Positions 27,149 through 36,622 of a stretch of DNA of 64,000 nucleotides are shown here, piece by piece. The position numbers and the translations under genes were made by a program. The stretch's first letter is position 1. Each line of letters begins with the position of its first letter. This DNA is from Kosakonia oryzae (GTDB lineage: Bacteria > Pseudomonadota > Gammaproteobacteria > Enterobacterales > Enterobacteriaceae), in NCBI RefSeq assembly GCF_001658025.2, contig NZ_CP014007.2, positions 4,712,001 through 4,776,000 on the forward strand. The letters are read 5' to 3'. The notes under the pieces are model-generated. The model worked only from the letters and a program-made list of their open reading frames with translations. It had not been told where the DNA came from and ran no database searches.

Positions 27149-27985
27149 ATGAACTCTCTTACCTTTCCATCACGCCAGATTGGCGATTTTCAGGTCACGG
27201 CGGTGAGTGATGGCAATATGTCCGCCAGCCTGGAGTTATTGTCAGGTATTACCACAGAGGATGCCGCCTTCATTCAGCATCGCGCCGGAATCGCTGAATC
27301 CGGGAATATCCATATCAACGGTTATCTTATTCGCGGGCGGGGACGAACCATTTTGGTTGACGCCGGTACAGGAGGGCTGAACAACGCGGGCGGGCAGCTC
27401 AAAGCCAACCTCGCAGCCATCGGAATCAGCCCCAGCGACGTGGACACCGTGTTATTAACGCACTGCCATCCGGACCATATTGGCGGCCTGCTTGCTGCCG
27501 ACAAGCAACCGGTCTTTCAACATGCGGAACTTCTCCTGCATCATCGCGAAGCGGATTACTGGCGGGATGATGAAAAACGAAAAATAGCCAGCGAACGCAG
27601 CCAACGTAATTTCATGCTGGCGCGCCAGACGTTAGAGGCTTATGCACGGAACGTCCGCTTATTTAGCGAGGGCACCATAACAGAGGGCATTTCTGCGGTA
27701 TGGCTGCCGGGCCACACGCCAGGGCATACCGGGTTTCGCATTGACTCGGAGGAAAAAAGCTTACTTATCTGGGGAGATATCGTCCATTACCCGCATATTC
27801 AGACGGCACAACCGGCGGTGAGCATTCTGTTTGATGCCGATCCCGCGTTGGCCGAAGCAACCCGCCAAAAAATCCTGGCGCAAGCCGTCCGGGAAAAACT
27901 GCTTATTGCGGGCATGCACCTGGGCCCGGCTGGGTTTGCGACCGTTTCCCGAGCCGATACGGGATACCGCCTTTCCTGCTCCTGA
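27149..27985 (+). CDS. MBL-fold metallo-hydrolase
   Basis: The product is 278 residues from the ATG at 27149 after an AGG site; the longer frame from 27098 overlaps the previous gene and is not preferred. The metal-binding motif LLTHCHPDHIGGL near residue 108 is the HxHxDH of metallo-beta-lactamase-fold enzymes. LPGHTPGHTGFRI near 195 and LLIWGDIVHYPHIQ near 212 supply further ligands. This subgroup includes lactonases (AHL-type) and other hydrolases. The substrate here is unknown, but the tautomerase partner suggests a lactone or ring product. Confidence 0.88.
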   Translation: MNSLTFPSRQIGDFQVTAVSDGNMSASLELLSGITTEDAAFIQHRAGIAESGNIHINGYLIRGRGRTILVDAGTGGLNNAGGQLKANLAAIGISPSDVDTVLLTHCHPDHIGGLLAADKQPVFQHAELLLHHREADYWRDDEKRKIASERSQRNFMLARQTLEAYARNVRLFSEGTITEGISAVWLPGHTPGHTGFRIDSEEKSLLIWGDIVHYPHIQTAQPAVSILFDADPALAEATRQKILAQAVREKLLIAGMHLGPAGFATVSRADTGYRLSCS

Positions 27986-28093
27986 GGATTCCGTTCCTCA
28001 GTGCCCTGCTCTTTAATCGCCTGGCGCAGGAGTAATGTCCTGCACCGGGCGTTGCAATGCGAATAATCCCCGCGTGCTCTGCGTTCGGCGTCA

Positions 28094-28864
28094 TCAGTAA
28101 GAGAAGGGGGAATGCTGCTGCGCCTCTTTCAGCCAAAGCTCGGCATCTTCACCCGCAGCGGTGTATAGCGGCGCATTTGCATCGTTAGCAATGGCGAAAA
28201 TGGCCTTCGCGACATCATCAGCATGCGTCACGGGTGAGTTGCTCTCGCCCACCATCTGGATAAATTCCTTCACTATTTGCCCGTAGGCGGGATCGTCCAT
28301 CCCGGCGAAATGCGCGCGCGCATTCTCGCCAAACTTCGTTTCCGGAGAGCGCCCCGGTAACACGATATGAACACGAATACCAAAAGGCCTGACCTCAAGG
28401 GACAATGACTCGCTCCATGCATTCAGCGCTGCTTTACTGGCGCGATAAAGCCCAATCAGCGGCATCGCTCTGGTCGTCACAGATGAAGAGACATTGATAA
28501 TGACGCCTGATTTCGCCTCTCTCATCAGCGGCAGAAACGCCTGCGTTAATGACAATGTTCCCAGGACATTGGTGTTCATTAACTGCTGCGCAGTGGCAAA
28601 AGAGGTGAGTTCGACCGGTACAGGCGCGCCAAAACCCGCATTATTCACCAGCACATCAATCGCGCCCGCCTCTTTCACCACATGGCTGATACTCTGCGCG
28701 GAAGTAATATCGAGCGGCAAAATCGTCAGTTTGTCGCTTTCCGGCAGACAGCTCGGGTCAGGCGTTCTCATCGTGGCAATCACTTCCCAGCCCTGGTGTA
28801 AAAAAAGTTTTGCGGCGGCAAGGCCAAAGCCAGAAGAACAACCGGTAATCAGTACAGTAGGCAT
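28094..28864 (-). CDS. Short-chain dehydrogenase/reductase
   Basis: The product is 256 residues from the ATG at 28864, with AAAGAGGA ahead of it; the frame continues upstream to 29002 but without a ribosome site and into the AraC gene. Motifs are VLITGCSSGFGLAAA, NNAGFGAPV, VSSSVTTRAMPLIG and YRASKAALN. It resembles SDR family proteins with a TGCSSGFG start. It is divergent from an AraC-type regulator (28959) that probably activates it. Confidence 0.92.
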   Translation of the reverse strand: MPTVLITGCSSGFGLAAAKLFLHQGWEVIATMRTPDPSCLPESDKLTILPLDITSAQSISHVVKEAGAIDVLVNNAGFGAPVPVELTSFATAQQLMNTNVLGTLSLTQAFLPLMREAKSGVIINVSSSVTTRAMPLIGLYRASKAALNAWSESLSLEVRPFGIRVHIVLPGRSPETKFGENARAHFAGMDDPAYGQIVKEFIQMVGESNSPVTHADDVAKAIFAIANDANAPLYTAAGEDAELWLKEAQQHSPFSY

Positions 28865-28958
28865 ATTGGATCCTCTTTGATGGCAAGAGCGGTGATCATA
28901 GCCGCCGCTATCCGGACAATATATAATCAAAAGTCCCGCAAACTTTAGAGATCGTCCA

Positions 28959-29903
28959 ATGTCAGATCCGTTGACCGATATCGTTGCCCTGCTCAATCCC
29001 AAACCTTCGCATTCAAAACTCGTTGAGGGGCGCGGAGAGTGGCGTATTGTTCGGGAGTCTGGCGGAGAGGCTTTTTACTGCGCGGTGCTGGAAGGCGAAT
29101 GCTTGATCAATGTGAACGGGCAAGGTGCAAAGTTGCTTGTTGCCGGTGATTTTATTCTGATACCCGCCGCTTACTCTTTCGAGAACACCAATGCGGGCAG
29201 ATGCAGCCCCACGGAAATCACGATGCCAACAATAATCAGCGAAGGGCACGTGAGAATTGGCGCAGCAAGCGGGCCAGCCGAGCTGGTCATGCATGTCGGC
29301 CATTGTGAATTCGATACCCCGGATAAACAACTTATCGTCTCTTTACTGCCAAACGAGATCCTGATTAAAGGACAGCGACGTTTCGTCACCTTGCTTGAAC
29401 TTCTCCGTGAGGAAAGCCGGGCCAGGCGCCCCGGGCGCGACGTGGTGTTAATGCATCTTTTACAACTGCTGTTAGTGGAATCGTTACGCAGTAATCCTGA
29501 ACTGCCGCAAGCGGCGGGCATTCTGAAGGGGCTGCAACATGAAAAGATCGCTGTCGCGCTGCATCTTATGCATGAAAAACCGGGGGATGAATGGCAAATC
29601 GCACAGCTCGCCCGCCACGCTGCAATGTCCCGCTCCGCTTTTTTCGCCGCTTTCAATGAGACTGTCGGCATGCCGCCAGGGCAATATCTTCTCTTCTGGC
29701 GCATGTCGTTAGCGAAAAAAGCGCTGGTGAGCAGCAAAGAGAAAATCGAACAGATTGCTTTTCACATCGGCTATCAGTCAGCGAGCGCCTTTAACGTGGC
29801 CTTCACGCAATATGTGGGCGTTCCCCCGGGCGTTTTCAGGCGTCAGAATGGAACCGCTCAAACGCATGTGCCTGCGTTGAACGAGGAACGGGCTTTTCCA
29901 TAA
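28959..29903 (+). CDS. AraC-family regulator with cupin N-domain
   Basis: This is a 314-residue regulator. Residues of about 1-180 form a cupin-like ligand domain (FYCAVLEGECLINVNGQGAK, VAGDFILIP), and the two HTH motifs of the AraC DNA-binding domain occupy about 205-300 (IAQLARHAAMSRSAFFAAFN, IEQIAFHIGYQSASAFNVAF). It is divergent from the SDR gene with a 94-base promoter region. The effector is unknown. Confidence 0.92.
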   Translation: MSDPLTDIVALLNPKPSHSKLVEGRGEWRIVRESGGEAFYCAVLEGECLINVNGQGAKLLVAGDFILIPAAYSFENTNAGRCSPTEITMPTIISEGHVRIGAASGPAELVMHVGHCEFDTPDKQLIVSLLPNEILIKGQRRFVTLLELLREESRARRPGRDVVLMHLLQLLLVESLRSNPELPQAAGILKGLQHEKIAVALHLMHEKPGDEWQIAQLARHAAMSRSAFFAAFNETVGMPPGQYLLFWRMSLAKKALVSSKEKIEQIAFHIGYQSASAFNVAFTQYVGVPPGVFRRQNGTAQTHVPALNEERAFP

Positions 29904-30040
29904 GCCTGCGCCGCGCGTAAGAAAGTGTAGGTTATTGCGCTGACAGTGCCGTCACGAAATCATTAAACGCAGAAAGGTGGCGTTATTACTCCATTAACCT
30001 CAACTGAATAACCTCATGGCGTTAATAAGTGGAGTTGAGA

Positions 30041-30076
30041 AAAAGCCCCCGACCAGGACAGTAGACGGGGGCTTTT
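30041..30076. terminator. Intrinsic terminator between AraC and DUF1348 genes
   Basis: AAAAGCCCCCG (30041-30051) and CGGGGGCTTTT (30066-30076) form a perfect 11-bp stem with A residues before and T residues within the end. It works for both convergent transcripts. Confidence 0.88.
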
Positions 30077-30095
30077 CACGACATAACCGACAAAT

Positions 30096-30572
30096 TTACA
30101 GACCCAGCTCCGACAGACCCGGGTGATCATCCGGACGACGCCCCAGCGGCCAGTGGAACTTGCGTTCGCTTTCTTTAATCGGCATGTCATTGATACACGC
30201 GTAGCGGTGATGCATCAGTCCATCTTCACCAAATTCCCAGTTTTCGTTGCCGTAAGAGCGGAACCAGTTACCGGAGTCATCGTGCCACTCATAAGCGTAC
30301 CGGACAGCGATGCGGTTGCCGTCAAACGCCCACAACTCCTTGATAAGACGGTACTCCAGCTCTTTTTTCCACTTACGTTCGAGGAAGGCTTTCGCTTCTT
30401 CACGATTATTGGCGAACTCGGCGCGGTTACGCCATTTGGTATCCAGTGAGTATGCCAGGGATACTTTTTCGGCATCGCGGCTGTTCCAGCCATCTTCGGC
30501 GAGCCGGACTTTCTCAATCGCCGACTCGCGAGTGAAAGGTGGCAGTGGCGGGCGAGTTTGTGTAGCGGGCAT
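30096..30572 (-). CDS. DUF1348 (NTF2-like) protein
   Basis: This 158-residue protein is rich in Trp and Arg and has the DUF1348 pattern: [20 protein letters not shown] at the start, [20 protein letters not shown], and [23 protein letters not shown]2-like families of this kind are small enzymes or ligand-binding proteins of unknown role, often controlled by TetR repressors. It lies 58 bases downstream of the TetR gene on the same strand and is probably in the same transcript. Confidence 0.88.
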   Translation of the reverse strand: MPATQTRPPLPPFTRESAIEKVRLAEDGWNSRDAEKVSLAYSLDTKWRNRAEFANNREEAKAFLERKWKKELEYRLIKELWAFDGNRIAVRYAYEWHDDSGNWFRSYGNENWEFGEDGLMHHRYACINDMPIKESERKFHWPLGRRPDDHPGLSELGL

Positions 30573-30630
30573 GGTGAAGCCTCCTGTAAAAATGGATATA
30601 TCAGTAGAAACCGTTTTTGATACTCAGGCC

Positions 30631-31200
30631 TTAAGAAGAGGTCTGTTCCAGCAATAGTTTCGCAACGTCCCTTGCACTCTCGGCGGCGCTGCTATCGCCC
30701 ATCACATAGGACGTGGTGATAGCGCCCTCGATCAGAATCAGCAGCTGTCTGGCCAGTGCTGCCGGTTGCTCAATGTTTAATTGCTCCGTGAGTCCCAGCG
30801 TGTAATCGAGCAATTTTTGTTTATGCAGTTTTGCTATCTGGCGAACGGGGTCTGCCGGGTCTCCTACTTCTCCGGCGGTGTTGATAAATGCGCAACCCCG
30901 AAAGCCTTCTGACTCAAACCAGCCCTTGAGCACCGTGAACATGTTCAAAATGCGATCTTGAGGCGTTTCGCCTTTATCAGATTCCGTTCTGAACCACTGC
31001 ATCCAGCGTTCATCACGTTCATTCAACGCGGCGGCGGCCACGTCATCTTTGGTCGCGAAATAGCGATAAATACTTTTCCTTGCCACGCCTGAGGTCTTGA
31101 CCAGAAGGTCCATGCCGGTGGCATGAATTCCATTCCGATAGATCAATTGCTCGGCAGTAGTCAGGATTTTTTCTCGGGTATCGGTCGTTTTCTTGTTCAT
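30631..31200 (-). CDS. TetR/AcrR-family repressor
   Basis: The product is 189 residues from the ATG at 31200; the TTG at 31209 would overlap the operator. The HTH lies at residues of about 8-55 (TREKILTTAEQLIYRNGIHA, VKTSGVARKSIYRYFATKDD). The all-helical C-terminal ligand domain includes FRGCAFINTAGE. The 22-base perfect palindrome immediately upstream is its likely operator, giving autoregulation and control of the DUF1348 gene. Confidence 0.93.
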   Translation of the reverse strand: MNKKTTDTREKILTTAEQLIYRNGIHATGMDLLVKTSGVARKSIYRYFATKDDVAAAALNERDERWMQWFRTESDKGETPQDRILNMFTVLKGWFESEGFRGCAFINTAGEVGDPADPVRQIAKLHKQKLLDYTLGLTEQLNIEQPAALARQLLILIEGAITTSYVMGDSSAAESARDVAKLLLEQTSS

Positions 31201-31208
31201 GGGATACA

Positions 31209-31230
31209 AGGTAGAACGATCGTTCTACCT
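31209..31230. promoter_or_regulatory. TetR operator, perfect 22-bp palindrome
   Basis: The half-site AGGTAGAACGA (31209-31219) is followed directly by its exact reverse complement (31220-31230). It sits 9 bases upstream of the TetR ATG. Size and symmetry fit a TetR-family operator. Confidence 0.85.
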
Positions 31231-31266
31231 GGTCAACTATTATCTCGAAGAAAAGGGTCAAAAATG

Positions 31267-31305
31267 AAAAAGGCAGCCCGTCGGTACTAACGGACTGCCT
31301 TTTTA
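31267..31305. terminator. Intrinsic terminator downstream of mmuM
   Basis: AAAAAGGCAG pairs with CTGCCTTTTT, with a further CCGT/ACGG inner stem. It lies between the TetR promoter region and the 3' end of mmuM. On the minus strand it would end the mmuPM transcript with a U-rich tail. Confidence 0.75.
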
Positions 31306-31381
31306 TAATGGAACGAGGGGCATGGCATGAAGCGGTAAGGCCGAAGCAAGGCTGCAAAGAGTTGTGGCGATGCAACTGCCG

Positions 31382-32314
31382 TCAGCGGCGCTCGCTCAGT
31401 GCGGCAATATCCTGTGGCGTTGTCCGGCAGCATCCGCCAATCAGTCTCGCGCCCGCTTCTAACCACTGGGGCAACTGTGCCGCTAAGGATCCGCAGGTAT
31501 CGCTGTGCGCATGCCACGCCTTGGTGACCGCGTCGTAAGTTTCCCCGGAGTTAGGATAGACCACCAGCGGCAGCGCACTAAGGCTGTGCAGATGGTTGAG
31601 CGCGGCGGTTGTTTTGCTCAGCGCAATACAGTTAATCCCCAGCGCGACGATTTGCGGGTAAGCAGACAGCGCGTTCACCACCTCAACCAGCGGCGTGCCA
31701 TCGCTCAGGTGCTTGTCATCACGTAAGGTAAATGAGAACCACGCTTGCGCATCGGGATATTCGGTCAGCAGGTCAGCCAGCGCTTTTATTTCAGCGAAGG
31801 AAGGTAACGTTTCGCAGGCCAGCAGATCGGCACCGGCATTGAGCAACGCGTCAATTCGCGGGCGATGAAATGCCTGAAACGCTTCGTGGCTACGCACATA
31901 GTCGCCGCGATACTCAGAGCCATCGGCCAGATAAGCGCCGTATGGCCCAACTGAGCCAGCCACCAGCAGCGGACCGGCATTAGGGTTTTCTGCGCGATAA
32001 ATGTCACTCGCCTCTTTTGCCAGCTTCACACTCTGTTCAATCAGCGCTTTCGACTGCGCCTCCGTCAGCCCGCGCGCCGCAAAGCCTGCGGGCGTGGCCT
32101 GGTAACTGGCGGTAATCGCTATCTGTGCGCCCGCGCGGAAGTAATCCAGATGCACGTCCCGAATACGTTGTGGATTTTCCATTAATACTTTGGCGGACCA
32201 GAGATTATCGGCAAGGTTGCATCCGCGCGCTTCAAGCTCGGTGGCCAGTGCGCCATCAAGCACGACAAAGGGATGACGTTCAAGCAGCGCGGCAAGGGAG
32301 TTAATCTGCGGCAT
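31382..32314 (-). CDS. mmuM: Homocysteine S-methyltransferase MmuM
   Basis: This is a 310-residue homocysteine S-methyltransferase that uses S-methylmethionine to methylate homocysteine, giving two methionines. The zinc-binding cysteines are visible as LGINCIAL near residue 230 and [14 protein letters not shown] near 297. The N-terminus [18 protein letters not shown] is typical of the family. An AAGGAGG precedes the start, which overlaps the end of mmuP by 14 bases. Length matches the E. coli enzyme. Confidence 0.96.
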   Translation of the reverse strand: MPQINSLAALLERHPFVVLDGALATELEARGCNLADNLWSAKVLMENPQRIRDVHLDYFRAGAQIAITASYQATPAGFAARGLTEAQSKALIEQSVKLAKEASDIYRAENPNAGPLLVAGSVGPYGAYLADGSEYRGDYVRSHEAFQAFHRPRIDALLNAGADLLACETLPSFAEIKALADLLTEYPDAQAWFSFTLRDDKHLSDGTPLVEVVNALSAYPQIVALGINCIALSKTTAALNHLHSLSALPLVVYPNSGETYDAVTKAWHAHSDTCGSLAAQLPQWLEAGARLIGGCCRTTPQDIAALSERR

Positions 32315-33701
32315 AGTCCGCCTCCTTCAATTTTGTTTTGTGGGTAAGAAAATAAACACCATAGCAAAGGGCGACAAACGGCAGACCGCAATAGAGCGCA
32401 ATGCGCTGCTCCGGATCGAACGCCAGACCAATGCAGGCCATCAGACACAGCACGAATCCAAGTACGGGAACCAGCGGATACCAGGGGGCGCGGTATTGCA
32501 ACGCCGCAGACGGCTTGCCCGACTGTAAGTGGCGGCGGCGAAAGACAAAGTGGGCCGCGCAGATGCTGAGCCATACGGCCACAACGGCAAAACCAGAAAT
32601 GGCGCTCAGCGCAACGAACACCGTATCAGGGGCAATCACGCTGGATAATAGCGCCATCAGGCCGCCGAGCATCGAGACAGAAAGGGCTATCAACGGCACG
32701 CCACGCTTATTGACGCGGGCAAAACAGCCCGGCAACGTTTTTTCGTTTGCCAGCGACCAGAGCATGCGGCCCGCAGCATAAAGCCCGGAATTCGCCGCTG
32801 AAAGAATCGCGGTCAGGATGACGAAGTTAAAAATATCCGCGGCATATGGAATGCCTATTTTTTCAAAGACCAGTACAAACGGGCTCTTCTCAACCCCTGC
32901 CACATTCGCCGGAATCAGCGCAGCAAGGACAAAAACGGTACCGATAAAAAACAGGATTAACCGGGCAATCGTGGCGCGGATCGCGACCGGAATAGCGTGG
33001 TGCGGGTTTTCCGTTTCGCCCGCCGCGATACCGATAAGCTCCGTACCGGAAAAAGCAAAATTGACCGCCACCATGGTCATCAGAATCGGCAAACCGCCGT
33101 GCGGGAACCAGCCCTCGCTGGTGAGGTTAGCAAGCCCCGGCGAAGGTGAACCATCCTTCAGCGGGATAAACCCGAAAATCACCCCGCAACCGAGGATGAT
33201 AAAGACGAGGATGGTCGCGACTTTAATGAGCGAGAACCAGAACTCCCCTTCGGCAAAGAAGCGCGTCGAAATCGCGTTAAGACAAAAAATCACCCCACAA
33301 AACAGGGCGCTCCATATCCAGACCGGAACATGCGGGAACCAGTACTGCATGCAGAACCCGGCGGCGGTAAAGCTTGATCCCAGAGCAACGGTCCAGGTAA
33401 GCCAGTACAGCCACGCCACGGCATACCCTGTCGCCGGGCCAATATAGCGCGCCGCGTAGATATGAAAAGCACCGGTGACGGGCATCGCCACGGAAAGCTC
33501 ACCAAGGCACTGCATAACCAGCCAGACGACCAGCGCTCCAATCAAATACGCCAGCAGGGTGCCCGCCGCGCCGGTGGTAGAGATGATGTATCCGGTATTA
33601 AAAAATAGCCCTGTACCAATGACACCGCCTAATGAAAGCATGATCAAATGGCGGGTTTTCATGGTGCGCTTAAGCTCTCCATTCTCTTGTTGCTCGTGCA
33701 T
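32301..33701 (-). CDS. mmuP: S-methylmethionine permease MmuP
   Basis: This is a 466-residue amino-acid permease of the APC superfamily with 12 membrane helices. It starts with a short hydrophilic tail and [20 protein letters not shown], the conserved substrate-binding first helix. Length and pairing with mmuM match E. coli MmuP, which imports S-methylmethionine, a plant-derived sulfonium compound. MetJ boxes precede the gene. Confidence 0.95.
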   Translation of the reverse strand: MHEQQENGELKRTMKTRHLIMLSLGGVIGTGLFFNTGYIISTTGAAGTLLAYLIGALVVWLVMQCLGELSVAMPVTGAFHIYAARYIGPATGYAVAWLYWLTWTVALGSSFTAAGFCMQYWFPHVPVWIWSALFCGVIFCLNAISTRFFAEGEFWFSLIKVATILVFIILGCGVIFGFIPLKDGSPSPGLANLTSEGWFPHGGLPILMTMVAVNFAFSGTELIGIAAGETENPHHAIPVAIRATIARLILFFIGTVFVLAALIPANVAGVEKSPFVLVFEKIGIPYAADIFNFVILTAILSAANSGLYAAGRMLWSLANEKTLPGCFARVNKRGVPLIALSVSMLGGLMALLSSVIAPDTVFVALSAISGFAVVAVWLSICAAHFVFRRRHLQSGKPSAALQYRAPWYPLVPVLGFVLCLMACIGLAFDPEQRIALYCGLPFVALCYGVYFLTHKTKLKEADYAAD

Positions 33702-33715
33702 ATCACCTTCTAAAC

Positions 33716-33739
33716 GTATAGATGTCTAAATGTCCATGT
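33716..33739. promoter_or_regulatory. Tandem MetJ boxes upstream of mmuP
   Basis: Three contiguous octamers, AAACGTAT, AGATGTCT and AAATGTCC, match the met-box consensus AGACGTCT at 6, 7 and 5 positions. They lie 15-38 bases before the mmuP start. Repression by MetJ with S-adenosylmethionine is therefore expected. Confidence 0.8.
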
Positions 33740-34011
33740 CCGGGTTATTTATATCTTTATTGTTAACAAAAGGCCAGCACCAGGCGGGTATCTGCATGAA
33801 CTAAGAAGGGAATGAGCAAGAAATACGCAAAGAGGAGACAATATCTGTGGTGACTGGTCAATGATAGCGACTGTCATCTTTCTTTTTTGAGCGGAAAGCA
33901 GACTCCGTTGCGCCTCCGTTACCCCCCGTTTTCATAACCTTAATCTTTATTTCAATAACCTATGGCGTATAAAGTGAAGGGGATTATGGCGGGTAAAAAG
34001 ACCTCTTCACT

Positions 34012-34704
34012 ATGAATCCTTATGAAGAACAATACAGGAAACTGATGGCCAACGGGGCTGTCGCCTGGGCCGGGAAAGGTTTTATCAGGGCAAAACAACA
34101 GCAGGAAAAAACCCTTAGTTGGCTTCACGCTCAGGGGTATTTACCTCCCTCTGGCGCGCCGGTACTTGAAATGGGGTGTGGGAACGGAGCAATGGCGGCG
34201 CAGTCTCTTGCTGAACGAGGATACTCTGTATGGGGTGTCGATCTGTCTGAAACCGCGATCGGATGGGCAGAAGAGCGTTTCCGGCAAGCAGGCCTCTGCG
34301 CACACTTTTTTGTCGGCAATGTTTGTCACATCACGCAATGTCAGGATTCAATGTTTGCGTTGATTGTTGATGGCAGTTGTTTGCACTGCCTGATAGATGA
34401 CGCCCGCCGCCTCTTTTTCGCCGAGGTGCGGAGATTGCTCAAACCAGCAGGACGCATGGTGATCAGTTCAATGTGCGGAATTCCCCAGTACGCTGAAGAC
34501 ATCACCGCTTATGATCCCGTCAGGCACCATTTACTGAAAGCGGGGCAACCCTGGCGCACGTTGAAACCGCTTTCGGATCTTATTCATGAGATACAGGAAG
34601 AGCAGCTAAATGTGCTGGCGGCACGCGTGAATCACAACGCGTGGTGGGATCACGCCACACTGGTGTGTTCGGTGCATTCATCATCCGCAGATGCACAAGC
34701 TTAG
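34012..34704 (+). CDS. Class I SAM-dependent methyltransferase
   Basis: This 230-residue protein has methyltransferase motif I APVLEMGCGNGAMAAQSLAE near residue 50, motif II YSVWGVDLSETAI, and the post-II strand region SMFALIVDGSCLHCLID. Family members modify small molecules or proteins, and the substrate cannot be predicted. It lies alone between mmuP and the IclR gene. The neighbourhood with methionine metabolism may be coincidental. Confidence 0.9.
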   Translation: MNPYEEQYRKLMANGAVAWAGKGFIRAKQQQEKTLSWLHAQGYLPPSGAPVLEMGCGNGAMAAQSLAERGYSVWGVDLSETAIGWAEERFRQAGLCAHFFVGNVCHITQCQDSMFALIVDGSCLHCLIDDARRLFFAEVRRLLKPAGRMVISSMCGIPQYAEDITAYDPVRHHLLKAGQPWRTLKPLSDLIHEIQEEQLNVLAARVNHNAWWDHATLVCSVHSSSADAQA

Positions 34705-34872
34705 TCACATCCGCTTCACGCTCTGCGGATCATCCTTCGCCCCCCCCGGCAAAAAAGCGGCCAGGCTTTTCCAGTTCAACGGCGATAGCGACACGCCCTT
34801 TCACCTGATGGTGTAACCCGGCGAGCCAGGTTTCAGGCACCTGGCGGATGTTCAATCACAGGGAATAGAGGC

Positions 34873-35625
34873 TCAGGTGAAGTCAGATAATTTTTGCCCG
34901 GAAACGATCAGCTCTTTCAGCAGCATCTGACGGCGCTCCTCCGGCGTATCGCGACTCACCATAAAGCAGATAGCGGCGACCGCCTGCCCGCTACGGGAAC
35001 GAATCGGCGCCGCCATACAGCAGGTAAAACTCTCTGACAAGCCTTCGGTCAGGCAATATCCCTGCTGCCCGGCACGATGAATATCTTCGAGGAATGTCTG
35101 CTTGTCGAGGACTTGCCCGTTCGCCAGACGGTAATCCTCTTCGGGGATAAGATCGAGAATGGCGCTGTCCGACCAATTACTGAGCAGCAGACGACCAGTG
35201 GCCGTCCAGGTAATCGGCACCCGCACCCCGATATCAGAAGTGATTTTGAACGGGTGAGCATTACTTTCCGACAGCACAACGGTGTACTTATTCCCTTCCA
35301 GCATACAGAGCTGCACCGTCTCGCCATGACGGGCCACGATCTCAACCATTAACTGATGCGAGCGGCGGATAAGGTCGTTATGCGCCATGTAGTCCGCACC
35401 GTAATAGTGCATTTCACGGCCAAAAAACACTGCGCCGTCGGCATCCAGTTCAAGCAACCCTGCCTCACTCAGCAGGTTAACGAGTTCATATACACTGGAA
35501 CGCGGCGCGCCGGTAGCGTCGATCAAATCGCGCATCGCCATAGGCTGACGAGCGATATGCAACTGGCGAAAAATGTCGATAACACGGTCCACACCGCGCG
35601 CCCGCGATGGCTTCTCGTCCGGCAT
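34873..35625 (-). CDS. IclR-family regulator
   Basis: The product is 250 residues from the ATG at 35625, with AGGAGA 8 bases upstream; the TTG at 35631 is too close to that site. The winged HTH includes RGVDRVIDIFRQLHIARQPM and APRSSVYELVNLLSEAGLLE. The C-terminal effector domain has the GAF-like fold, with TGRLLLSN and YCLTEGLSESFTCCMAAPIR. It faces the ridA operon across a symmetric site and is the likely regulator of that operon. Confidence 0.92.
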   Translation of the reverse strand: MPDEKPSRARGVDRVIDIFRQLHIARQPMAMRDLIDATGAPRSSVYELVNLLSEAGLLELDADGAVFFGREMHYYGADYMAHNDLIRRSHQLMVEIVARHGETVQLCMLEGNKYTVVLSESNAHPFKITSDIGVRVPITWTATGRLLLSNWSDSAILDLIPEEDYRLANGQVLDKQTFLEDIHRAGQQGYCLTEGLSESFTCCMAAPIRSRSGQAVAAICFMVSRDTPEERRQMLLKELIVSGQKLSDFT

Positions 35626-36029
35626 AAGCAAATTCTCCTGATGCAGTCGGGCGGTCGCGCCAGACAGTAAAAAAGAAAAGCATCATACACCGAGCATCGT
35701 CGTTAACCCATCCCCGTTAATTAAAATTTCATCGCCAGAGTTTATATTTCTTTGTTCTATTTTGGGGCCTCATTTTAGCGCATTACATGCAGGTTATTTT
35801 TTTAAACCTCGACAGCGGTAACATTTCCAGACAGGAATTTTCGGCGTTCCTTTTTTATTTTGCGATCGCAACGACATCACGAGAAATTAAATTCCTCGCG
35901 ATATATTGCAAAAATAAAAAACCTGTGCAAATCTTGCCCTATCCGGTATTGCAGATAGTAGTCTGATATACCAGACGACTATCACTCGGTACGAATGGGT
36001 AATCTCAGAACAAAAAGGAGCAGCGTTGC
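35626..36029. other. Divergent promoter region iclR/ridA
   Basis: About 400 A+T-rich bases lie between divergent genes. It contains a 30-base symmetric site near 35,954-35,983 (listed). No gene is seen. Confidence 0.7.
35954..35983. promoter_or_regulatory. 30-bp symmetric operator candidate for IclR regulator
   Basis: GATAGT-N-GTCTG at 35954-35965 is mirrored exactly by CAGAC-N-ACTATC at 35972-35983 around ATATAC. It lies 46 bases before the ridA start and about 330 bases from iclR. Confidence 0.72.
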
Positions 36030-36422
36030 ATGACGATTAAGCGTTATGGCATTGAAGGCGGCACCGGTACAGGTGGGCAGAAACTGCCGTTCGCGCGGGC
36101 CGTGGAGGCCGATGGCTGGCTCTATATCTCGGGCCAGACACCGATGCGCGAGGGCGAAGTCGTGGAGGGCGGTATCATCGAACAGACGCAACTGGCGTTC
36201 GACAACTGTCTGACCATCATGCGGGAAGCCGGTTACCGCGTGGAGGATGTGGTGCACGTGACGGCGGTATTAACCGACGCGCGCTATTTCAGTTCATTTA
36301 ATAAAGTATTCAGAGAGATATTTAGTGATAATCCACCCGCGCGTATTTGTAGCGTGCAGGATTTAGTGGTCGACTGCAAAGTGGAAGTGGATATGAAATG
36401 TTTCCGCGCCGACCGTAAATAA
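36030..36422 (+). CDS. RidA-family enamine/imine deaminase
   Basis: This 130-residue protein has RidA/YjgF/UK114 features: PFARAVEADGWLYISGQTPM, the active-site strand region VHVTAVLTDARYFSSFNKVF, and NPPARICSVQDLVVDCKVEV, where the conserved Arg binds the carboxylate. RidA hydrolyses reactive 2-aminoacrylate and other imines released by PLP enzymes. It heads an operon that includes a PLP deaminase (39634-40905), which supports the role directly. It starts about 200 bases before the transporter genes. Confidence 0.93.
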   Translation: MTIKRYGIEGGTGTGGQKLPFARAVEADGWLYISGQTPMREGEVVEGGIIEQTQLAFDNCLTIMREAGYRVEDVVHVTAVLTDARYFSSFNKVFREIFSDNPPARICSVQDLVVDCKVEVDMKCFRADRK

Positions 36423-36622
36423 TTAAAACCGTTAAAACAGGCTGAGCGTTTCTATTTCTTTCTTCGCCAACACCAGGACAGCCTGTTATTAATTGATGCT
36501 TTTGCTTGTTCATTAAAATATCCCGAAATAATCAGCGCTGCCGCTGCGCCGGCGATCGTCTGACTTATAACGGATGACACGGTATTACGCCGTCTCGTTA
36601 AACATTAAAAGAGAGCATAAAA

